NCBI GenBank assembly: GCA_947039275.1
Contig: CAMQYL010000050.1
Location: 1 to 5,934 of the forward strand
Length of the DNA stretch: 5,934 nucleotides
Source of the DNA: Amulumruptor sp947039275
GTDB lineage: Bacteria > Bacteroidota > Bacteroidia > Bacteroidales > Muribaculaceae
Reading direction: 5' to 3'
Positions 1 through 5,934 of this stretch are shown here, piece by piece (the first letter of the stretch is position 1; every line of letters starts with the position of its first letter). The notes under the pieces were generated by a model. That model saw only the letters and a list, made by a program, of their open reading frames with translations, had not been told where the DNA came from and ran no database searches. The translations under genes and the position numbers were made by a program.

Positions 1-46
1 GCTCCGTGCATGGGGTTTCGCACGGCTGGCACGTCTCCGACGTACC
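1..46. repeat. GC-rich double hairpin at the window edge
   Basis: CCGTGC (4-9) pairs with GCACGG (20-25) around a 10-base loop, and ACGTC (31-35) pairs with GACGT (39-43) around TCC. Two adjacent GC-rich stems in an AT-rich setting resemble the tip of a dispersed palindromic repeat, or the edge of a mobile element or structured RNA cut by the window. No coding frame is recognisable, and the identity is not determined. Confidence 0.35.
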
Positions 47-58
47 TTTTATATTGGA

Positions 59-80
59 TTCACTTACATGCTTAAGTGAA
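59..80 (-). terminator. AT-rich hairpin downstream of the small gene, possible terminator
   Basis: TTCACTTA (59-66) and TAAGTGAA (73-80) form a perfect 8-bp stem with a six-base loop, 19 bases past the stop at 99. It is AT-rich and has no U run after it, so a terminator role is plausible from position only. Confidence 0.35.
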
Positions 81-98
81 CAGCATTGGCTCTTAACC

Positions 99-416
99 TT
101 ACACTAAGAACTGTGATTTACCCTCAGCAGCAGCTGTTAGGAAATTCCGAACAACTGAACTCTCGTCAAGCTCTCCGTCCTCACATCGGAATCCGATACA
201 TTGCGATAATACTCCTTTCTCCCTCATATATTCAGTGAGGTCTTCTACAAGATAGCGGGAGCCAAATGTATGTAACACATCATACGACGGCACAATATAA
301 TCATATAATATGCCAGACTGTTTTAACCGACGATAAATCTCTCGTTGGCTCATCTTAAGCACCTGCGATAATTTGCTGATACAATAGGTCACAAATTCAA
401 GTGTTTTGTCATCCAT
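99..416 (-). CDS. DUF3791-family small protein with a RhuM-like C-terminal extension
   Basis: 105 residues from the ATG at 416. Residues 1-69 resemble DUF3791: a helical N-terminus (TLEFVTYCISKLSQVLKMS), then REIYRRLKQSGILYDYI, the hallmark PSYDVLHT (residues 43-50), and an ending in EYMREKGV. Stand-alone DUF3791 proteins are about this length and are often found beside DUF3990 genes, in a layout suggestive of toxin-antitoxin pairs; no DUF3990 gene is visible here. Residues 70-100 do not belong to that family and look like the middle of a RhuM protein (see separate entry). The frame is open to an ATG at 542, but a Bacteroidetes -7 promoter element at 467-474 lies inside that extension and similarity starts only at 416, so I prefer 416. 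The family is assigned from memory of its pattern; its function is not established here. Confidence 0.72.
   Translation of the reverse strand: MDDKTLEFVTYCISKLSQVLKMSQREIYRRLKQSGILYDYIVPSYDVLHTFGSRYLVEDLTEYMREKGVLSQCIGFRCEDGELDESSVVRNFLTAAAEGKSQFLV
117..209 (-). pseudogene. RhuM-family fragment fused in frame to the DUF3791 gene
   Basis: Residues 70-100 of the small protein contain EDGELDESSVVRNFL followed by TAAAEGK. RhuM-family (virulence RhuM, PF13310) proteins carry a segment of the form GELDExSVxxxFLxTAxDGK, preceded by an IG pair at similar spacing and followed by a YNLDxIIxVGYR block. Here the similarity stops after GK, and five unrelated codons lead to a TAA at 99-101. The block and the rest of RhuM are absent from all frames of the remaining 98 bases. 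Positions 121-180 are about 53% GC by hand count, against 37% for 301-360 in the DUF3791 part, which fits a different origin. The assignment rests on recalled consensus and covers only about 31 residues. Confidence 0.5.
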
Positions 417-466
417 ATTAGAGAACCATTTAACTGTCCCATATTTACATGTTAGACTGATATGTG

Positions 467-490
467 CAAAAATAACGATATTTCTGCAAA
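467..490 (-). promoter_or_regulatory. Probable Bacteroidetes-type promoter for the DUF3791 gene
   Basis: The minus strand reads TATTTTTG at 474-467, an exact match to the Bacteroidetes -7 consensus TAnnTTTG. A TTTG lies upstream at 490-487, but the 12-base spacer is shorter than the usual 19-21, so the -33 element is doubtful. Transcription would start near 455-462, leaving a leader of roughly 40-45 bases before the ATG at 416. This placement argues against translation from the upstream ATG at 542. Confidence 0.5.
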
Positions 491-540
491 AATCCTCATC
501 CCATAGCCAGGAAGTTGAATTTCTCATCATCCTAATATAC

Positions 541-574
541 AATGAGGGCGATGCCTGATGGCACCGCCCTCATT
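541..574 (-). terminator. Strong stem-loop, probable transcription terminator
   Basis: AATGAGGGCG (541-550) pairs perfectly with CGCCCTCATT (565-574). After one A-C mismatch the stem continues with TGCC (552-555) and GGCA (560-563), closing a four-base TGAT loop. It lies 102 bases past the stop of the large gene and upstream of the promoter of the small gene, so it probably separates the two transcription units. It is nearly symmetrical and could act in both directions. No long U tract follows on the minus strand. Confidence 0.7.
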
Positions 575-584
575 TAGAGGTCAA

Positions 585-609
585 GTTTGAGGTTACAAGG
601 GACTCAAAC
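585..609 (-). other. Alternative hairpin competing with the 601-667 stem
   Basis: GTTTGAG (585-591) and CTCAAAC (603-609) form a perfect 7-bp inverted repeat with an 11-base loop. In the minus-strand RNA the 609-603 arm is also part of the longer stem at 601-667, so the two pairings exclude each other. Confidence 0.4.
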
Positions 610-667
610 CAAGTAATCTTAGTGTCATGATTATCGCTACCTAAACGATGACTACTTGGCTCGAATC
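601..667 (-). other. Structured 3'-end RNA element after the large gene
   Basis: On the minus strand GATTCGAGCCAAGTA (667-653) can pair along all 15 bases with TACTTGGTTTGAGTC (615-601): twelve Watson-Crick pairs and three G-U wobbles. GTCAT (652-648) and ATGAC (628-624) extend the helix, leaving an eight-base bulge (623-616) on the 3' side. The wobbles pair only in minus-strand RNA and become A-C mismatches on the other strand, so the structure belongs to the transcript of the large gene, starting 8 bases after its stop codon. Its role is unknown: 3'-end stability, termination, or a small RNA are all possible. Confidence 0.55.
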
Positions 668-675
668 GTAGGGAG

Positions 676-3600
676 TTACTTCTTGACGAAGCGGCAGGTG
701 GCTGCGCCGCTGCTGCCCTCGGTGCGCACGAAGTAGTGTCCCGGCACGAGGTTGTCTACAGATACGGTCACTGACGAGCTGTTGACTTCAAGGCTTTTGC
801 AGACTACGCCTGAGAGGTCAAAGATGACGAGGCGCGTGGTTTCGCCGTCAGCCATGCCCTCGATGGTCACATCTGTATCGGCTGCCCAAGGCGAGCATGT
901 CAACACGCCGTCAGCTTTCACGTCAGCCTTGGTGTCACCGATAGCTGACATGACATTGAGGGTGATTTCACCGTATGCTCCAGACCCGTCGACAGCCGTG
1001 GCTCTCACTACCACCTGGCCTGACGGTGCTCCCGATTTCATCTCCACTACACCTGATGGCGATACTGTGGCTATGTCGCTACCAGCTTCGATCGTCCAGT
1101 TGACCGTGCGGTAGTTGGCTGTGATAGGCATAACGACAGCGTTGAGCTGCAATGTGCTGCTGTTATCGCCACCGATATCGGTGCGGTTGTCAGCAGAAAC
1201 TATTTCAACCGTATTGACCATTGTGGTATAATAGGCATCTGCCGTAGAGACCACGTTTGAACGCACAGAGACGCCATCAGCCCTCGTAGCTGACGCACAT
1301 ACCATCTCTACGGAATAGAGTGGCTGCGCCACATCAGGCTTAAGGTCTGTGAAAGAACGTGCATTGCCTGACACTGTGGCTATCGGAGTCATTGAAGCGA
1401 CAGTGGCACCGCGGAGTATGCGGTACGAAGCCACCTCGCGACCCTCGTAGGGAGTCCACATAAGGTTGATGGCATTGCCAGCTGCGCGGTTGATCATCAC
1501 GTGGAGCGACTGGTGGGGTTTGCCCATGACCGACTCGCCATAAGGCCATTCATACGACACACGATAACGTGAAGAGCGTGCATTAGGTTCAGATACCGGG
1601 TCTATGAATACATTTCCATCACGGCTCCTATGTACTTTGCCGACAAGTTCATAACGGTCAGCCTCCGAGGCCTCGCGATAGATATACCAGCCCACCATAT
1701 TGCTTTGCTCCGACGGTTTCAGCGTCAGGCGCAGACGCCCTGTAGCGGGGTCGATGTCTACCATTTCTATTGTCTCCTCCTCAGCGGGAAGCACTGTATA
1801 TTTCCATGTAAACGTTTCATCGCCGTAGGGGGCATGGACGGTATGACGCACGTGAACATCGCCGAGTCTGTTGAAATGGAAATACGTCAGGAACTCATTG
1901 TATTCATAGTTGTGTGGCTCGGGGTCAGCGAAATCAATATCAAAGAATTCGTGGGTAGATGCGACACTCTGGAAAGTCTTGCCGTCAAAACTTACCTCCC
2001 AGTCTCCTTCATAGGCGTTGTGACACATAGCTTTGTCAACATCTCCAAGCTTCACCTCGTCAGGAATCATGTAAAAATCTGCCCTGACAGGCTGCATCAC
2101 ATTGATCTGGGCTGTGTAAGTGCCGTCAGAGATGGTTTTGACACCAACTTTGCTCCATGTGACGGTGTAGTTGTGGCCGTCGTAGGCGATGACCTTGCCG
2201 CCGTCCCAGTCTATGTTACCGCCTACATGTTCAGCCGTGACAATCTTGGCTTCCGCACCGACCTTGACTGCTGTCGGCACTGTGCCGAAACCGCCGCCCT
2301 TGACCGAGAACTCCACAGGAGCGGAAAACGCCGACGTAGCCATCATCGCATCGATAGCCTGTATGCGCACTACGTATTCGCCATTAGCAATCGCATTGCG
2401 CGGAATCAGGAAGCGGTTACCGTTCCAAAGCACACCGTTATTGCGCCAGTTTGATGACTGAGGCACAGGGGCATAGTCAACCTCACCGTTCATCGGAGAA
2501 ATCAGATAGGCACCTTCGCCCTCAGCACCCTTGTGCCGCACACTGATATTATAGTGCATCTTGATGCCCGGAGTCTCCTTATCCACAGCATGAGACCAAT
2601 CGATAACCACACCACGGTCGGTCTCATTGACCACTACGCCAGTTGGTGCATCTGGGCGAGTATTAACGGCTTTGATAATTCCAATTCGATCCATATAATC
2701 TATTGAAGCATATGTCAATAATTCATTATCATAATTGCTGAAGAATGGACGTGAAATCTTTACAACAGTCTCATTCGTTTCATCAGAGCTTGAATTACGA
2801 CTTTCCATTCGGAATTTTCTTCCTGAATAGAAATGAATTATGAAAGATTCACCACGTTGATTATAGACGATTATATCTTCATACCCATTGTTGTCTATAT
2901 CCAGCAAAGTGACATTTCCTAAGAAAGACAATTTCAAGTCAGTGGAATCATTCTTGCTGTTCACAGATTCTTTTTGGACCGTGTTCCATAATATATGCAA
3001 TCTGTCATTTATATTACATAGTACATCTAATAACCCATCATTATCGAAATCAGCAACTTCATAAATTCTTATCGTTGTATCAGATGGATAATTGAAATTA
3101 AAATTATGTGCCGAACGTTCGAATCCATACTGCCCATCATTTAAATGAGCATATACTTTTCCATTATAAGCAGACACTATATCACTCAGTCCGTCACCAT
3201 CGATGTCAAATACTTTAATTATATCACCTGCAATATAATTTGATGTAAGTATGTTAGGATCTATGGTATAGTCTGGATTGCATTTTTCAATTGAACCATT
3301 TTGATGCATTATTTCCAGCAAACCGTTGTTGTCAAGGTCACTTATAAGTTGAATATTATATGGGGAATATGCAAAATCTGCAATCTCCATATCCATATCA
3401 CCCATATTAAGCATTTTGAACTTATCTTTGAAACTTATGATATCGGGTAAACCGTCTCGATTTATATCAGCACAAAAGGCATTTTTATAGTACGGCAGAT
3501 TTGTATTGAAAATCTTGTTTATCGGATTCCAAGCACCATCCTCATCTTCTTTTAGAATCCTGTAATCATAATGACTATTTTCCCTAATTGCAGCCCATAC

Positions 3601-5592
3601 TTCATTCTTACCGTCCGCATCTAAATCGGCGGACAATATTGGTGTCTGCCACCAATCGCTATATTGTTTCAGATTGGCTGATTTCACCTCCATGGTTTGT
3701 AGGGAAGTATTTTTGATATTTCCATTACAATCTATGGTTGAGAGTCTTATATTTTTTATACCTGGAGTATCAAAGATGACTTTAATGATGGTATTATCAT
3801 CATTAGATTCAAGGATTTTGCCTCCATCCAAATCCCATTTGTACATGTACCCATTAATAGGTTTTGTCGTGGCTGATATTTTGCATATATCCATCATGCC
3901 AAATGGTTTCGTATAATCAAGAATAAATGCACTGGATGGAACATTTTTTGTCCACACTGCATATTTGCTGAATTTTGAGCCACGATGATTGGGATCAATC
4001 GCTTGTACGTCTATATAATATGTCCCAGCAGGCCATGAAGATACGTTAAAAACACGATTAGTGTTATAACCTTCACGACCTTCAAGATGATTACGACGTG
4101 TACCATCAGGAAGAGAATGTGCCCTAACAAAATTGCCCTTCCCTGGTTCAGTGGAGACCCTTATCTCATAGGTCAAATCAAGAGCGGAGGATTCGGTATC
4201 GGATCCTCTTTGCCATGTTACATATAGTAACTCTGATGAAGGGTTATAGTGTAATGATGGCGCTTCGACAGGAGGTTGTGGACACGCATTGGCTTTATCA
4301 GTCAATGAGATTACTTTACCTGGCTTCCACCAAGTCGTATTTAATTCAACAAGCATCATTTTCCCTGAATTTTCCAGGTCAAGCAAAGTGGCATTAATCT
4401 TTTCTCCTATTTTTTTAGCAGTTTTATCAATGTTTAGGCCTTTTATAGCAAATTCATACCATGTAATATCGCTATCCTTTGCCACTACCTCATAATTTCC
4501 GTCAGCATTAATATCCAGACATTCAATGAATTTTAGATTACCTTCAATAAAATTCTCATGTTTTTTAAAAGATCTGTTTCCTTTATTTTCAAACATCACA
4601 AGGTATGAACCACCATTTTTATGTCCTGAAACCTCATAATCAAATGGGACAAGTATATCATAATCGCCATCCTTGTCAAAATCATATATCCATAATTTCG
4701 TATTACAGTATAAACCTTTGATAAGTTGCTTTGATGCGGTGCTTCCATCCGGGTTGACGAATAGAATCTGCAGTGTGCGTGATGTCTGATCATACGTAAT
4801 GAAATCCATTGAACCGTCACCATCAAGATCACGCATCTTCATATTGCCACCCATCTGCAACTCAATATAATCGCCGTTACCTGTACCTCCATAGACCATG
4901 CCGTTTTCAGGGTTATAAATATCGGATATTCCATCACCAGTGATGTCATTGGAACTAAATTCAGCAAAACGGACACTGAATTTTCCACCGCCCCCTACAA
5001 ACATTCCATCAGCAAGAGATGGCAATCCTACTGAAAAACCACCTTGACTCTTATGGAAATCTTTCAAGGATATGATATTTAGATGACCTGTAACAGGAAT
5101 ATCATCGCCGATTATAGTCAAAGACTTTGACGGGACATAATTATCACTGTATGGCATATATATCAATCCCATATGACCATTATTATATATGTCAGCACCA
5201 TATAATTTAACATGATTATCTTGTGGAGCTGCAAATACTTTTTTCAATTGCTTGTCACTGCCTGAAATATAAGCCTCGTTTTCACCGCATACATCCATCA
5301 CACCGTCATTATTGAAATCTGCGACGTGATTAATGTTATAAATATCCACACCACCCCATTTAATGGGATCAAAAGAGACTTGACCATCAGAAATGAGCGG
5401 CTTATTCCATTGCAACAGGTAAGGAGAGCTACCCTTATTGGAATAGCTCCGCTGCAATCCCTCTAAAATGCCATCTCCGTCAAAATCATACCACACTGTT
5501 TGTGCTACTGACGGCATATAGCTCAGACAGAAAAATGGGAGCAACGCGAATAAGACTTTCCGCCAGGATACAGATAAAAATTGTTGTCGCAT
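676..5592 (-). CDS. Large T9SS-exported surface protein with two FG-GAP/VCBS propellers, Fn3, PKD and BIG2-like domains
   Basis: 1638 residues, complete. Residues 1-30 are a Sec signal peptide: Arg11-Lys12, a hydrophobic run from 13 to 26, and cleavage predicted after S-V-A (28-30). Calcium-loop motifs of the DxDxDG type, typical of FG-GAP/VCBS blades, start at 36, 92, 216, 255, 304 and 360 (weaker at 134 and 405) and again at 656, 709, 752, 796, 848 and 898, giving two probable seven-bladed propellers. Between them are an Fn3-like domain (about 440-550) and a PKD domain (about 553-637, with WDLDGG and DTPG). After them come a second Fn3-like domain (980-1097), two PKD/Ig-like stretches (1098-1268), two Fn3-like domains (1275-1452) and a BIG2-like domain (1460-1547). 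Residues 1549-1638 match a type A T9SS sorting domain (FDLSG, then LVPGHYFVR, ending in CRFVKK). I infer a surface adhesin or binding protein. No catalytic domain is recognisable and the ligand is unknown. The ATG at 5592 is chosen because it directly precedes the signal peptide. Confidence 0.9.
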   Translation of the reverse strand: MRQQFLSVSWRKVLFALLPFFCLSYMPSVAQTVWYDFDGDGILEGLQRSYSNKGSSPYLLQWNKPLISDGQVSFDPIKWGGVDIYNINHVADFNNDGVMDVCGENEAYISGSDKQLKKVFAAPQDNHVKLYGADIYNNGHMGLIYMPYSDNYVPSKSLTIIGDDIPVTGHLNIISLKDFHKSQGGFSVGLPSLADGMFVGGGGKFSVRFAEFSSNDITGDGISDIYNPENGMVYGGTGNGDYIELQMGGNMKMRDLDGDGSMDFITYDQTSRTLQILFVNPDGSTASKQLIKGLYCNTKLWIYDFDKDGDYDILVPFDYEVSGHKNGGSYLVMFENKGNRSFKKHENFIEGNLKFIECLDINADGNYEVVAKDSDITWYEFAIKGLNIDKTAKKIGEKINATLLDLENSGKMMLVELNTTWWKPGKVISLTDKANACPQPPVEAPSLHYNPSSELLYVTWQRGSDTESSALDLTYEIRVSTEPGKGNFVRAHSLPDGTRRNHLEGREGYNTNRVFNVSSWPAGTYYIDVQAIDPNHRGSKFSKYAVWTKNVPSSAFILDYTKPFGMMDICKISATTKPINGYMYKWDLDGGKILESNDDNTIIKVIFDTPGIKNIRLSTIDCNGNIKNTSLQTMEVKSANLKQYSDWWQTPILSADLDADGKNEVWAAIRENSHYDYRILKEDEDGAWNPINKIFNTNLPYYKNAFCADINRDGLPDIISFKDKFKMLNMGDMDMEIADFAYSPYNIQLISDLDNNGLLEIMHQNGSIEKCNPDYTIDPNILTSNYIAGDIIKVFDIDGDGLSDIVSAYNGKVYAHLNDGQYGFERSAHNFNFNYPSDTTIRIYEVADFDNDGLLDVLCNINDRLHILWNTVQKESVNSKNDSTDLKLSFLGNVTLLDIDNNGYEDIIVYNQRGESFIIHFYSGRKFRMESRNSSSDETNETVVKISRPFFSNYDNELLTYASIDYMDRIGIIKAVNTRPDAPTGVVVNETDRGVVIDWSHAVDKETPGIKMHYNISVRHKGAEGEGAYLISPMNGEVDYAPVPQSSNWRNNGVLWNGNRFLIPRNAIANGEYVVRIQAIDAMMATSAFSAPVEFSVKGGGFGTVPTAVKVGAEAKIVTAEHVGGNIDWDGGKVIAYDGHNYTVTWSKVGVKTISDGTYTAQINVMQPVRADFYMIPDEVKLGDVDKAMCHNAYEGDWEVSFDGKTFQSVASTHEFFDIDFADPEPHNYEYNEFLTYFHFNRLGDVHVRHTVHAPYGDETFTWKYTVLPAEEETIEMVDIDPATGRLRLTLKPSEQSNMVGWYIYREASEADRYELVGKVHRSRDGNVFIDPVSEPNARSSRYRVSYEWPYGESVMGKPHQSLHVMINRAAGNAINLMWTPYEGREVASYRILRGATVASMTPIATVSGNARSFTDLKPDVAQPLYSVEMVCASATRADGVSVRSNVVSTADAYYTTMVNTVEIVSADNRTDIGGDNSSTLQLNAVVMPITANYRTVNWTIEAGSDIATVSPSGVVEMKSGAPSGQVVVRATAVDGSGAYGEITLNVMSAIGDTKADVKADGVLTCSPWAADTDVTIEGMADGETTRLVIFDLSGVVCKSLEVNSSSVTVSVDNLVPGHYFVRTEGSSGAATCRFVKK

Positions 5593-5914
5593 AGGGATAA
5601 CATGCGGCGGGGTTGCGCTCCCCTACAGACCCTGCCATTGGAAGAAAGGGTGTGACTGGTCGGGTAAAAGAAAAAGCGTGAGAGCTGTACTTGCCTGCCC
5701 GTCCCACACTGCGAGGCTCTGGAATGCCCGGTGTAGTGGAACGAGCAAACTTGCAGAAGCCTCACGCAGAATATGACTATACGCCCACGCAGCCCGTGCT
5801 TTTCGGTCGCACCGACTGCCGGCAGAATATGACATATCCACCAGACATCTACCGTTTGCTGCTCTCCTGACTACACCAAAGAAATTTCTCAGATTTATAG
5901 AATACATATCTAAA
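5593..5914. other. Structured, apparently non-coding upstream region of the large gene
   Basis: This 322-base stretch upstream of the ATG at 5592 has no recognisable protein. It is richer in GC (31 of 60 at 5641-5700 by hand count) than most of the following gene. It contains a bulged stem between 5711-5721 (GCGAGGCTCTG) and 5754-5767, a competing 7-bp pair GCGTGAG (5676-5682) with CTCACGC (5761-5767), a small hairpin at 5803-5815, the palindrome CTGCCGGCAG (5816-5825), and a GGGG/CCCC hairpin at 5609-5623 just before the start codon. No convincing TAnnTTTG promoter with a -33 partner was found; CAAGTTTG on the minus strand (5753-5746) is the nearest match. It may be a long leader, a promoter region, or both. 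Confidence 0.45.
5766..5833. repeat. Pair of 12-bp direct repeats upstream of the large gene
   Basis: GCAGAATATGAC occurs at 5766-5777 and again at 5822-5833, 56 bases apart. The second copy overlaps an 11-base palindrome, ATATGACATAT (5827-5837). Two identical 12-mers in a short non-coding stretch could be operator half-sites or parts of a repeated RNA motif. No regulator can be named from sequence. Confidence 0.5.
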
Positions 5915-5934
5915 ATGAAAACAACAACCAAACA
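5915..5934 (+). CDS. Possible start of a divergent gene, cut by the window end
   Basis: An ATG at 5915 opens a frame reading MKTTTK to the window end, preceded by an AT-rich stretch (5881-5914). A short Lys/Thr-rich start is common for exported Bacteroidetes proteins, but six codons cannot establish a gene and no clear promoter precedes it. The large gene would be divergent from it. Confidence 0.25.

Noticed and set aside
596..615. tRNA T-arm-like string GGTTTGAGTCC on the minus strand
   Set aside because: The flanking bases do not form a T-stem, and no acceptor stem, anticodon arm or D-arm is found around it. It is better explained as one arm of the 601-667 stem.
541..667. Integron attC-like site, suggested by an imperfect palindrome with a bulge beside a small cassette-sized gene
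   Set aside because: The RYYYAAC and GTTRRRY core boxes are not present at the palindrome ends, and there is no integrase or second site.
1630..2454. 274-codon plus-strand open frame
   Set aside because: It lies wholly antisense to the large gene, whose domains are continuous there. It has no recognisable motifs and is explained by codon choice in the GC-richer half.
4410..4416. A7 homopolymer in the coding strand as a phase-variation tract
   Set aside because: It is short, encodes Lys-Lys in an AT-rich region, and the frame is intact. There is no evidence of length variation.
5877..5884. TTTCTTTG on the minus strand as a -7 promoter element for the large gene
   Set aside because: It lacks the A of TAnnTTTG and has no TTTG about 20 bases upstream.
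5623..5931. 102-codon minus-strand open frame upstream of the large gene
   Set aside because: It is unlike any family I know, has Ala/Arg/Leu-rich composition typical of a chance frame in GC-rich DNA, overlaps two other open frames in the same stretch, and coincides with stem-loops and direct repeats.

Overview
The window looks like a piece of a Bacteroidales chromosome. The evidence is a very large exported protein with a C-terminal Por-secretion (type IX, T9SS) sorting domain, a Bacteroidetes-style TAnnTTTG promoter element, and moderate, patchy GC content. A T9SS substrate argues against the genus Bacteroides itself and fits families such as Muribaculaceae, Prevotellaceae or Porphyromonadaceae; the exact family is inference.

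Layout. Positions 1-98 are non-coding, with small hairpins in a GC-rich edge. Positions 99-416 (minus) hold a small DUF3791-type protein whose C-terminal third looks like a fragment of a RhuM-family protein. Its probable promoter lies at about 467-490, inside the upstream extension of the open frame. Positions 541-667 are a compact structured block: a strong terminator-like hairpin next to the small gene, and a long 15-bp stem just after the stop of the large gene. Positions 676-5592 (minus) hold one 1638-residue secreted multidomain protein: signal peptide, FG-GAP/VCBS propeller, Fn3-like domain, PKD domain, second FG-GAP propeller, second Fn3-like domain, several Ig/Fn3/BIG2-like modules, T9SS sorting domain. 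Positions 5593-5914 are a GC-rich, structured, apparently non-coding stretch upstream of that gene. A divergent gene may begin at 5915 on the plus strand, but only six codons are visible.

How it fits together. The large protein should be exported by Sec, carried across the outer membrane by T9SS and displayed on or released from the cell surface, where the two calcium-binding propellers would bind an unknown ligand. The small gene has its own promoter and is separated by a terminator, so it is probably not functionally linked.

The most noteworthy signals are a sharp base-composition break inside the large gene at the end of the second propeller (about 2668), the DUF3791/RhuM junction, and the 3'-end RNA structure supported by G-U wobble pairs. 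I see no CRISPR array, complete mobile element, tRNA or rRNA.
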